The notes under the pieces: model-generated
Told to the model about the DNA's origin: nothing
The model's database searches: none
What the model saw: only the letters and a program-made list of their open reading frames with translations
NCBI GenBank assembly: GCA_027946555.1
Contig: JAPEVC010000012.1
Location: 1 to 64,000, forward strand
Length of the DNA stretch: 64,000 nucleotides
From: Gnomoniopsis sp. IMI 355080
Lineage: Eukaryota > Ascomycota > Sordariomycetes > Diaporthales > Gnomoniaceae
Direction: 5' to 3'
In this document: positions 12,308 through 22,500 of the stretch, piece after piece
Numbering within the stretch: the first letter of the stretch is position 1
How the letters are laid out: each line of letters starts with the position of its first letter
Position numbers and translations under genes: made by a program

Positions 12308-13484
12308 CAATCAGTAGCCGACGGGTCAATGATGGGAGGAAAGGGGCCTAGCATGTACATCAAACCATGTGCCATGCGGAGGTGAAAGCTTCTAATTTGG
12401 GTGAAGTAGCTAAAGCGGAGACAGCAAAAGGGGATAGACAAGGAAGATTGAGGCCTCACAAAGGATGTACGTAGTACAAGCAAATGGCATATCAAATACT
12501 CACCTACAATGTATACCAAGGCGTGGCCATACACCTAGCAAGGTGACATTAGGCCAACTGCTCGGGCTCCCACTCACAGCTCGGCGGCAGTTCCCGAACT
12601 GTTATGATCTTCGTTCATGTATACAGTCCAATGCGAATGCGAATATGCATGAAGACAGTGTCATCAGACAGCCCCCTCGGCCGCACATCCATGGACAAAA
12701 TAGTCATCGGAGAGTACGACCCGCCCCTTTCGTCGAAAATCTCCGCCCATGCGTCCGTATACAGTGGTACGCGCTTCATAGGACTTGGAAGACCCTCCTC
12801 GCTCATCCTGGAGCGCCGTCGCATGCTTTTCGCTTGTGATATAGTTTCAACAAGGACTAGGCATGGCAGCAGACCGTATACTCAGCATGAGAAGTCGGAA
12901 AAGACATTCTTCAGGGTAAAACCGTCACAAGTCGATCATTCGGGTCCGTCCTCCGACCGGCGTTTCTTCGGACCCGGGTCGAACCTTGATAAGAATAGTC
13001 TTCATGCATGCCACTTGGCCGGGAGTGAAGAAAAGCACAACATCCTCCACAGGAATTGTACCCACATTATTCGATCCAATCTGCCCTCCGCTGCTCTGGG
13101 GCCTTGGGTGTGTGAGCATACAAGCCTGAAAAAAGACGTGAAGATAGCCGGGACAAGTTTCAAATCACAAGCTCCTTCCGGAGATATCGCGACTGTCCAT
13201 GATGTGCGAAAGTTTTCCATTTCTCGGCTGATGCTAATCCGCACGCACCAACACAGCCATCGCGGAACCAACTCGACTCGACGCCGTAATTCTTCCTGCC
13301 CTCACGGAGCGACCATCCCTTTCAATTCGTCTCGTCCATCTTCCCTTTTCCGAGGTATCGGGGGAGGTGGGGTAAGTGTGCGTGCGTGCCAAGTTCCTTT
13401 TATTTCCGCAAGACACCAAAAGCAAGACCGGTTCCCATGCAATCACCGACGAAGAAAACGCCAACAACCGTCGTAGAAACCCAT

Positions 13485-14280
13485 TTACACCTCGGTGGTG
13501 ACCTTGGCCTTGGCGTTCGTGACCTTGACACCCAGCTGCTTGGCGCGCGCAATGATGTCGACACGCTTCCTCGAGGAAACGTTGTGGGCGATCCTGTAGT
13601 ACCTGTCAGCCCCCATCTCTCCTGCATTCTGCGAACATCGGTCGCCCTGAGAGGCTTTGATCGAGATTGTAGACGTACTCAGCAGCGTAGGTCTTGTTGT
13701 GCATGAGCAGGAGCTCGACATCGTTGGTGTTGCTGACGAGGAATGCCTTGTGGCCAGAGGGCATCATGTGGCGGGTCTTGCGGTTGGAGCCGAAACCAAT
13801 CTGTTGTCGGGGAAACATGGCCAGTCAGCAATCTATCCTTCGAGTCCATCGTCCACCGTCCATGCCGCTCGCCTCTGTTTGTTGGGCTTTCTCCGTGGGT
13901 GTCGTGAAATCAAAAGTCGGACAAACGTACCGAGGGCATCTGGGTGTTGCCACGGAATCGACGGCGGACACGGTTGTCAATACCCTTGGGCTTGCGCCAT
14001 GATCGGTCGAGGCACTTGAAGCGGTCGGCCTGGTGACGGTTGAAGGTCTTGTTACCTGCGAAAGAAACGTTCCATCAATATCTGTGCTCCACTATCCGTA
14101 TAAATCATATTGTAGATCCAGTTATCGATGGAGAGCACAATAACAGCACTTCGCCGTTGCAGCGCAATCAATCGTTTGTGTCGTCGTTGGTGGATGATCG
14201 CGGTGAGGGAGGGTGAGGAATTTCGATCGGGTGAACATACGCTTCTTGACGATAGGAACGTGCTTCTTTGCGGCAACCAT
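13485..14280 (-). CDS. RPL32: 60S ribosomal protein L32 (eL32)
   Basis: Structural protein of the cytosolic large ribosomal subunit. Four exons on the minus strand: 14280-14241, 14055-13931, 13800-13679 and 13593-13485, encoding 131 residues, the normal length for eL32. It opens MVAAKKHVPIVKKR and contains HQADRFKCLDRSWRKPKGID, RRFRGNTQMPS, GFGSNRKTRHMMPSGHK and HNKTYAAEIAHNVSSRKR, all eL32 hallmarks. Three introns of 185, 130 and 85 bases have standard borders. The first separates codon 14 of this very basic N-terminus, an arrangement common in fungal ribosomal-protein genes. Intron 1 was examined for C/D-box snoRNA motifs and none was convincing. Identity is essentially certain. Confidence 0.98.
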
Positions 14281-15056
14281 CTTTACGGAGTGTCAGTATT
14301 TCTGGATGAATGGACGAATCGAAAATTCTCGAGACAATGGCAATATTTCGGCGTACCTTGACGGATTTGAGGAGGGGTCGCTGGGGGTGGGTTAGTGGAG
14401 GAAGGGTTGTCGTCAATTGAGTCTACCCAGAAGTTGAAGTTTTTCGCAAGTCGCCCAGGATTGGAAGTGCGGTGATTGCTGTGGCGGTGCTGTGGCTAGT
14501 GAGCTATATCACGTGACTGGCGTCTCCCTAGCAATGTCCCGGTACAGGCATCAAAGGTAGCCGCAACAGCAGTATGTGTGAGAAATTGCGAGATATAATA
14601 TTATTTTTCTTCAATCGATGCGATTATATGCAATCTTCGGTCGAGGCAATGTCCCAAAAGCAGTCATTTTGTCTATTCACGATCGTCTCTGCGGTCTCAT
14701 GACCACTAAGACGTCTGCACTCTCCCCCGGCGTCTGCTTGTCTTTCCGGGGAACTGGGAGCTTACAGACCAAATCAAGCGAGAGACGGAGAGCATAATTA
14801 CAAATTAGCGACATAATCGAGCATTTGGATTACAAGTATGTTTCAGAGAAATCGAGTCTCCTTTGAAGCAGGACCGCCACCCGTATTCTTTCAGATCTAT
14901 TGAGGTGCATGCTCTCATGCTCTAAGGTGAGATACACCCAGAAGAAAGTATCCTTAAAGCCCATACCTATGCAGTCTTGCGCGGAGTCCCTCGATTTTTC
15001 AATGGTCATAAAATCTCTATGCAACGTAAATTTTCATTTGAATGTCCTGTGGCCAT
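14281..15056. other. Intergenic, RPL32 promoter and J-protein 3' UTR
   Basis: No gene is seen here. The part next to 14280 must carry the RPL32 promoter; the part next to 15056 carries the 3' UTR of the J-protein. I assign no specific elements. Confidence 0.5.
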
Positions 15057-16524
15057 CTATTGAGTGGCGCACTGAGTAGGACCATCTTCCTCGTCCATGT
15101 CCTCCCAATCACCTCCGAATCGCTGATCGCCTTGGTGGGCACCCATCTGTGTGACGCCGTTAGTAACTGTCTCAAGCTCGCACATTTGGTAGAACAAAAC
15201 AAAAGAACTCACCTCTTCGATGTCAGCGTCGGACTCGTACTCCACCTCGTCAACCTCCTCCACTTGAATTGGAGGCTTTGGAGGCGGCAACAAGCTCTGC
15301 AAGGTCTCGTATGATTTCTCATCACTCATCCAGCCGTTTTCAGGGAACTCGACCTTGGCAATCAAATAAAGATCACCCTTGGACTCGCCTCTCTTCAATG
15401 GCATGCCTTCTCCCGCGACCTTGATGACCTCGTTCGGTCGCAGGATCTTGCCGCGAGGAAACTCAACATGAATACCACGCCCATCGAGATGCTTCAACAC
15501 TACTCGCGAGAAACCACACAGCGACTCGGCTAAGGTGACGTTGAGGTCCGCAGACAGATCCGCGCCGATGCGAGTGAATACCTCATGTGGCTCCTCCACT
15601 AGCGTGAAGATAATGTCACCGGGGGTCTGATCGGGAGACTGATCCGCCTCGCCCTCCAGCGTAATTCTTTCGCCTTGCATGGCACCGCGCGGGATGTAGA
15701 TCTCGATGGGCTTGATCTCATCCACGGTGCGCTTGCCCTTGCACTTGCGACAGCGGTCCTTCTCCTTGTAGTATTTGCCAGAGCCCTGGCAGTGGTCGCA
15801 CTGCACATGAGCGCGGCGGACCATACCAGGTCCAATCTGCTGGAAAGCCTCCTGAAAGCCGTTGCCTTTGCAGCGATCGCATGTCGTCGGTTGGACCTTC
15901 TCCTTGCCGCCGCTGCCCTTGCATTGACTACAAATGACCTTTTTGTTGGCGCTGAACTTGACCGTCTTGCCCTTGTATAGCTCCTCAAGCGTGACCTGGT
16001 ACTGTTGCTCCTCGTCACGGCCGCGCCTGGGTTTCCGAGGTCCACCAGGACCACCGCCACCCACATCCATGCCGAACATCTGCGAGAGGATGTCGTTCAG
16101 GTCGACGCCGCCGGGACCGCCGGGACCGCCGCGGGAAGGATCGAATGCGGCCATACCATATTGGTCGTACATTTCGCGCTTTTCTTCGTCGCGTAGGATC
16201 TCCCAGGCTTGCGTGACTGCCTTAAACTTGGCTTCGGATTCTTCGCGCATGTCCTCAGACACCTTGTCGGGGTGATGTGTAAGGGCGGCCTGTAGATGGT
16301 GTCTGTGAGTGCATGCAATGAGGAGGGGGAGCAGGAGAGGGCCTGATGACTTGCGCACCTTTCTGTATGCCTTCTTGATCTGATCTGGCGTTGCACTCTT
16401 GTCCACGCCGAGGAGTGCTGATAGAGGTTAGTGCGCGCTCTCGAGGTCCAACAACGTTGGAAGCCTTGACAGCCTTTTGCTCACCGTAGAGATCGAGCTC
16501 CTCTTCGCCGTGACCGCTATCCAT
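15057..16524 (-). CDS. Type I (class A) DnaJ / Hsp40 co-chaperone with CaaX tail
   Basis: Hsp70 co-chaperone of the Ydj1/Xdj1 (DNAJA) class. Four exons: 16524-16485, 16417-16359, 16289-15213 and 15146-15057, encoding 421 residues. The J domain begins LYALLGVDKSATPDQIKKAY and contains the essential HPD (THHPDK). The HPD is reached only by splicing out intron 2. A short Gly-rich segment follows (GGPGGPGG), then four zinc-finger repeats: CSQCKGSG, CDRCKGNG, CDHCQGSG and CRKCKGKR. The two C-terminal client-binding domains come next. The last four residues are CATQ, a CaaX-type farnesylation signal like Ydj1's, which suggests membrane tethering. The N-terminus (MDSGHGEEELDLY) differs from the usual Mas5 start, so it may be the Xdj1-like paralogue rather than the Ydj1 orthologue. 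Confidence 0.93.
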
Positions 16525-18223
16525 CTTCAATGTAGTATGTGTGACCTCAAACTGAGTAGGAGGTTTATGGGTGGGGGTGTGGTGGGAGAGCCGGGGATGG
16601 TGATGAAGTTGGGTCTGGAATTTGGCGGGGCAGACTGGCGGAAGATGTATAGGGCTGTTGGTCTGTGATGTTTCGTCTGTATCTTTCACTTGGCATGGAT
16701 ATTCAAAACATGCAAGTTTTATTGATGGACAAGTTGTCTAAAACCCGAAACACAATCCTATAGAAAGAGCTGAAGGGAAGGAACAAATTTGGCACATGTA
16801 TCAGCAGGGTGACGGATGCGCGCTGAGGGGCAGGCAAGCGTCACAACCTTGGTTTAGATTTCTTAGACAGGCGCGGACGCCGCATTTTTCTGACGCGTTA
16901 GCGACTAGGTGCCTTGCAACAGAATACGGTGCCGAACCGCAACCAAGCAAACTTGGCCAGAAAACAAGGACTTCTTGATTACTTGATTGAGCCTTTCGCT
17001 GGTGACTACATTTGACCCTTGTTGACAGATTACAAAAGAATATACAGTGAATACCACTTCTTGTCTCTCTAGAAAAAGACAGCCAAGCCTTGCAGTCTTG
17101 CTCACGAGCGCGTCTTTCCCAAGGCAAAAGGAAGCCGATCGGTAGTAGCCACCTGCTAATTCTAAAGGACAGCTTGCTGGCAGTCGTTTCCCTGTGAAAA
17201 GGCCTCAGATGGAACAGTATCTTGTTGGAGTGAGCTTGCTGCGGGACAACGTGCTATGGGTGCTTCTTTTATGGCCTCATCTTTTGTTACAACTCCCCTT
17301 TAGGTAGAGTCCTCGTGGGTGGCGTCGCGTGCAATACCCTCGTGTGGGATTTTGTTTCCCACCTTACTTCGACTTTCCTTTCGCATCGTTGATAAAGTGA
17401 GAAGCTACCGATATGGGAACTCGACCTGCCTAGACTCAAGTCTATTCATAACCCGGTATGCGGACTAGGTAGGACTAGTCTTCGCAGTTCATGTAGGTCT
17501 AATGTACATAGCCGTCAAGTCCCTGTTGCTTGGTGCCCTGCTGTACTCTCTTCGGGAACGAATACCATGTACGTTGCAAAATCACATTTCTGCTGCCAAT
17601 TTCTGCCCCTGTGTGTGCTATCTCGGGAGTTGCCAGACAGCCGCGTGGGCAAGGCTGTGGCCGCGTTACCGCTTTGAGACTAGCGCGATTTATCGACGAC
17701 GACATATCAAGTGCCGCACAAGGACATACAATGTTATTATGACCGTTGCGCTTAATACGGATGAGTTCCATGTACATTCAAACGTTGAATGCAAGTAATT
17801 GACCTAATGTACCTCGGGCGTTGTGTTTTGAAGAGGTCGTTCTGACTTGTGACGCCTGAGCCGTGGCGTACCTGTGTGTAGATCTCCCGCAGTCGGCTTC
17901 AATGCGACATAACTTCCGAGCCCCACCACACCACGCAGATTGCTTGTATAAGATTGAAACTCTGCGTACAGATAGTTCTCATCAAGATGGAAGTTTTGGA
18001 ATAAGTCAATTATGTCTCAGGCCTCAGGGGGCAACGGTACCTCTCCTGTGGTCTACTCACCCTCGATTCGCTCATGATCTCCTAATCAACCATCTTTCCG
18101 CGCCGCTTTCACTCTCCCCGCGCTTTCACGCTTCTGAGTCATTCCTGTAGTGCAACAGTACAAACCCCAATACTGAAGGCGGTCTGAGCAACAGTCGCAT
18201 GGCCCGTGCATTCCACGTTCGTC
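16525..18223. other. Intergenic, no gene seen
   Basis: About 1.7 kb between the J-protein start and the U2 snRNA promoter. All open frames are short and without motifs. It presumably contains the J-protein promoter on the left. Confidence 0.5.
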
Positions 18224-18232
18224 TATATATAT
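18224..18232 (+). promoter_or_regulatory. TATA box of the U2 snRNA gene
   Basis: TATATATAT lies about 57 bases before the best candidate 5' exon of the U2 RNA and is followed by a pyrimidine-rich tract. Such a TATA element suits an snRNA transcribed by RNA polymerase II. Position and spacing are seen; the function is inferred. Confidence 0.55.
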
Positions 18233-18287
18233 CGGCCCTCCCTCCTCCCTTCTTAACCTGATTTCTTTCCCTTTCTCTTCAGCTCTC

Positions 18288-18418
18288 GTCAGTGTTTCCC
18301 CCTCCCCCCCTATGGTTGATGGAATGTGCAACCTGTTCTCCAACTCTCACAGTTGTAGCCGGTAGTGCACTCTGTCAACCACCCCCCCCAACGATGCCCT
18401 CATGCTAACATCCCATAG
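18288..18418 (+). other. Probable intron 1 of the U2 snRNA
   Basis: The proposed 131-base intron runs from GTCAGT to CATAG with a perfect GCTAAC branch-like sequence 14-19 bases before the 3' end. The acceptor side is strong, because canonical U2 has CTC rather than TAG before TTTGCC. The donor is uncertain: GTCAGT is chosen because it leaves CTCTC to join TTTGCC, as in other fungal U2 5' ends. Similar GTCNGT donors occur in the phosphodiesterase and CCS1 genes here. Confidence 0.6.
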
Positions 18419-18429
18419 TTTGCCTTTTG

Positions 18430-18487
18430 GTATGCTCCCGAACCGATATTACCTTCTCAAATGGCCTATTTATTAACTCCTCCATAG
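18430..18487 (+). other. Intron 2 of the U2 snRNA
   Basis: A 58-base intron with donor GTATGC and acceptor CCATAG; TATTAAC near its 3' end can serve as branch site. Its removal joins TTTTG to GCTTAG, which is uninterrupted in all U2 RNAs I know. Confidence 0.93.
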
Positions 18488-18498
18488 GCTTAGATCAA

Positions 18499-18553
18499 GT
18501 GAGCCGAATTCCTTTCCTTTATTTTGGAGCTTCTCAGCTGACACACTCTATAG
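18499..18553 (+). other. Intron 3 of the U2 snRNA
   Basis: A 55-base intron with donor GTGAGC, branch-like GCTGAC, and acceptor CTATAG. It ends two bases before the GTAGTA branch-recognition element. Its removal restores ATCAAGTGTAGTATC. Confidence 0.93.
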
Positions 18554-18727
18554 GTGTAGTATCTGTTCTTTTCAGTTTAATCTCTGAAAGCATTCTACGG
18601 AATGCAATCGTGATTATTCCAATTTTTTCTCTTCGGCGGACGATCCTCTGAGCTTGCTCATGGTCGACTGCCACTGTGTCCTCTCTATCACACTGCCTGA
18701 GAGTGACGCGAACAGTCCTTTTTTTTT

Positions 18728-19523
18728 CATTGCTTTCGTTGGCTTGCCATCGACGCGAAGAAGAACAATTTGCAGCGACTTGAGTGGAGAGGAACACGAG
18801 TGTGAGACTTGCAGAATTTTCAGTGTGATAAGATAAGCGAGATTAAGCACGCAGATTCAGCTCCCGGGGACCGGCGATTCACATCAGGTGATCATTACGA
18901 TCGATGAATACTTGAAAGACATGTCCGCAGTATATTGATGCTCATCTTTGCTAGCTCAAGCATACGTCCAGCCCGAAGGCAACATGCAAACGCCATGGCC
19001 TAGGAGAGTTGAAAAATTCACGTCTTCAGTATAACATAGCTTCCTGCAGGATTTTCAACAAGAGATCATCTTCCAGAATATGATGCTTAATGAATAACTT
19101 CTTCCGGAGGTCAACGTCTTTTAGTTGTAGTCAGCTACTTCCTCAAAATTCCTATGTAATTGCAATACTGGAAGACGCTCTACTGCTTGTGTGTATATGA
19201 CGGATTCGCAAAATCTCATAGGCAAATCTGCCCTTAGCGAGGTTCGTGGCGCGATGTGCTTGCGGTCTGGGCCTTCTTGCTCCAACATCCAGAATGCTGT
19301 CTGTTTGTGTCGATTATTTTTTCCCCAAGCTGTAGACGTACAACTTCTATCTACAATAGTAGAACAGTTGTCGTAAATTCAGGGTGGTTGTTGGGTACCT
19401 GGACTAACAGTACTCAACGGCATTTCCGCGCGGAGCAGTTAGTACACCTTCGCGTAGCTCCCGAGGTCGAATCTCGGATTTTCAAAGACAGCCAGATTCC
19501 ACAAATCACCACACATCGCCTCC
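18728..19523. other. Intergenic between U2 and GluRS
   Basis: A run of nine T (18719-18727) follows the U2 3' end. No gene is supported beyond it. A tRNA-like T-arm hairpin at 19461-19477 lacks the rest of a tRNA and was rejected. The right end should carry the GluRS promoter. Confidence 0.5.
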
Positions 19524-19547
19524 ATGCTCCGCACAAATGAGAGATGA
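19524..19547 (+). promoter_or_regulatory. Short uORF overlapping the GluRS start codon
   Basis: An ATG at 19524 opens a seven-codon frame (MLRTNER). Its TGA at 19545-19547 overlaps the GluRS ATG at 19544-19546 as ATGA. This arrangement could couple or dampen initiation on the main frame. It requires that the mRNA starts upstream of 19524, which the sequence cannot show. Confidence 0.5.
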
Positions 19548-22500
19548 GCGGCCTACTGCTCCTGAGGAGGCCATCGTACGTGAGATGCCTCTCATCTCGG
19601 CTGTCTCAGGTGCGTCATTACGCCTTGATAGGCAAGCCTAGGGCGAGCGATGAGCCCAGATGGGTTCTGCCCAAAACACCTGCACGGACAAGATTTGCCC
19701 CATCACCCACGGGCTATCTGCATTTGGGGTCTTTGCGCACAGCCTTATACAACTATCTCCTGGCACAGGCGACTGGCGGCCAGTTCATCATTCGTCTGGA
19801 GGATACAGACCAGGCACGCTTTGTCGCCGATGCGGAAGAGGTCCTATATGATGACCTGCGATGGGCTGGACTGCACTGGGACGAAGGTCCGGACAAAGGA
19901 GGGCCATTTGGGCCGTATAAACAATCCGAACGACTCGATCTCTACACACAGCATGCGAATTCGCTGCTCGAGAGCGGCCATGCCTTCCGCTGCTTCTGTA
20001 CCAAGGAGGATCTCGAGTTCAACCTGCAGCAGGCCACTTCCAGCGGTGGCGCCGCGCACTATCCAGGAACGTGTACGCACATTGAGAAGGGCGAATCGGA
20101 CAGACGCGCAGCCAACGGCGAGCCACATGTCGTCAGATTCAAGTCTGCAGAGAAGCCAGTGTCAGCATTGGACCTGGTTTACGGTACCTACAAAAAAGCC
20201 GAGCGAGAGGACAACTTCATCATCATGAAGAGCGACGGCTTTCCTACATATCACTTTGCAAATGTTGTCGATGATCATTTCATGAAAATCACACATGTCG
20301 TTCGGGGTGCTGTGAGTGTCGCGATCAGCACGAGGACACTACTCGAACGAGTACTGACTGTTTGCAGGAATGGCTGATCTCTACACCAAAACATGTCGAG
20401 CTGTACAATGCGCTCGGATGGCAACCGCCCAACTTCGCTCATGTCGGCTTGCTTGTCGACGCACAGCGGCAAAAGCTGAGTAAGAGAGACATGGCCAATA
20501 TAGGCATCGGTGTCTACAGGAGCAGCCATGTCGTGCCTGAGGCTCTGCTGAACTTCTCTGCTTTGCTTGGCTGGGATCCCAATCTGCAGAAAAACACCCA
20601 TCTGAATAAGAGGGGCGTTATGACCTTGGAGGAGATGAAACAGAATGTGCGTTCTATTCTCTCCCTTCAACCGTACTTCCGCTTACCGAAAGTAGTTCAC
20701 TCTAAAGTTCACGCGCGGCGACATCATCGTGGACCTCTCCAAACTGCACTTCTTCCAAAGACAACTCACACGCAGCCTGATCAGTGGAGAAAACCCAGAT
20801 CGCGCCACTTTGAACAAACAAATTATTCAACCTATCCTGGATGAGGTACGAAAAGTCGATGAGGGCTTCAAAAAGGGCGCCACGGAACCGCACCTACAGG
20901 AGCTTTACAACAGCATTGCCCCTCGCGGTTTGATCCCGTCACTGAGAGAAGATGACGTACTACAAGACTACATATTAGGAGTCTTAAAGGCCTGGAAGGG
21001 GCCTGTGGAAGATCCATTTCAATTTCTACAGGACAACCTCTTCGCCTTCTTTCGACCATCCAAGAAAGCCATGCGCAAGGCATTCTTCGAATTACAGAAA
21101 ACAATGGCGCGAGTTATGCTCGCCAAAGGGAAAGACAGCAAATACACCAACACCGACTGTACCAAGGTGTTGAGTTCATTCACAGCCAAGCTGTCGCGTA
21201 TCGATCAAACTGAATGGACTGTTGAAAAGCTTGGCGACGTCGTCAAGGAACTCGTAGACACGGTCAAGTTTTATGACACCCTCGAAAACAAGGACAAGAC
21301 AGAGAGCGCTGGATGGGCCTTTATGCGGTACGCGTTGATCAACGGCCAGCGCGGGTCGGCGCTCGTGCCACTGATGTCGCTGTTTGGATATCAGGAGACA
21401 AAGACCCGCATACGGGATGCGCGCAAGATCGCCCGTAAGGGAGAATCGATCGTCTTGAACGAGGCACGTATGGCACGTGTGGCGGCGCGCAAGCAAGGGG
21501 AGCTCAACAAGGTGCATTATCATGCGACACATCAACGGGAGGAGGCTACCACTGACAGAGACAGGTGCGATTTCGAAGCCCGGAATGCGGAGATCGTCAG
21601 CAAGGCACCATCAGAGGAGGGCCCATTCAGTATACTCCTGCAGAAGGAGAAGGGACGAGGGGAGGACATCGGAGAGGGTCCATTCAAGGCGCGACCCCCA
21701 ACGACGCGGCGGCCGCCGAGCCCACCGAGCGAGTTTAGAGAGCCTGTCGGGGAGGCCCCATTCAGTATACTCCTGCAGAAGGAAAAGGGACGCGGGGAGG
21801 ATATCGGAGAGGGTCCATTCAAGGCACGACCCCCAACGCCGCGGCGACCGCCGAGTCCACCACCGCCTAGAGATCCTAGCGAGATCAAACGCTCACCGCA
21901 CTTTCTTTCATTGTCCGAGTTCAAGTTCGGTACACGTCACATCAAGCCGTCGACAGAGTCAGATACCCACAGCCCTGCCTTTCGCTACGCTCTAGACCAG
22001 CGGCAACCACAAGTAGCCAAGAGCCGACACCTTGAGACCCCCGAAAAGGTCCAAGTTGATGCCATAATCAAAGCAAACGACGAAGGACGGTGGGCAATTC
22101 CCAAGTCTCGACTACAACAGTGGGATGAGGCGCAATCTCAATTGCAGGAAGCTCAGCCTCAAAAGGTCTCGGCTGCCCCCAAGGCGGCTAACCCATTCGA
22201 AGTCCTTTTCCACGACCGCGCTGAACACATCAAGGAGAACCATGATACAACGGCTGATACCACAAGCGTGGTCGGGAAAGTAGCCCCGTTCAAGCTAGCA
22301 GGCGCCGGGCCCCCCATCGACAGGACCAACCATGTTAAACATCTACGTAGGCTCAACACAGCGTTGGCCTTGAAAAGGATGGCAAAGGGGGAGATGCCCA
22401 AGAGGGGAGGGAGACGTGAGTTGCTCGACTGGACAGTGACCGAACCCGGGCGGCTGGAAGAACTCAAGGAAACGGGGCTGGGTCCGATGTCACAAAACTC

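Larger units (their letters stand above)
11568..13484. other. Mostly non-coding stretch, with palindrome
   Basis: Apart from the uncertain exons at 11680-12220, I see no gene here. A 290-residue plus-strand open frame (12604-13476) has no motif and basic, low-similarity composition, and I treat it as chance. A perfect 14-base palindrome sits at 12294-12307. The right part should contain the 3' UTR of RPL32. Confidence 0.45.
18281..18717 (+). ncRNA. U2: U2 spliceosomal snRNA, split by mRNA-type introns
   Basis: U2 RNA pairs with intron branch sites in the spliceosome. The conserved 5' half appears in pieces: TTTGCCTTTTG (18419-18429), GCTTAGATCAA (18488-18498) and GTGTAGTATCTGTTC... (from 18554). 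Removing two GT...AG introns joins them exactly into the universal U2 order, with GTAGTA (18556-18561) as branch-recognition sequence. Stem IIa is TTTCAG/CTGAAA (18570-18589). Stem IIb is GCATTC-TACG-GAATGC (18590-18605). The Sm site is AATTTTTTC (18621-18629). A stem III-like hairpin (GAGC-TT-GCTC at its tip) and a final stem with ACTGT/ACAGT closure end near 18717. The sequence before TTTGCC is GCTAAC...CATAG, a branch site plus acceptor, so a third intron is likely. The best 5' exon is AGCTCTC, ending 18287. The identity of exons 2-4 is near certain; exon 1 and both termini are tentative. Confidence 0.95.

Noticed and set aside
12604..13476. 290-residue plus-strand open frame
   Set aside because: No motif, odd basic composition, and it runs into the RPL32 3' side; judged a chance frame.
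18534..18850. Minus-strand open frames over the U2 locus
   Set aside because: They lie antisense to U2 structure elements and have no protein motifs.
19461..19477. tRNA T-arm-like hairpin (CCGAG-GTCGAAT-CTCGG)
   Set aside because: The loop lacks the TTC start, and no matching acceptor stem, D-arm or anticodon arm could be found upstream.
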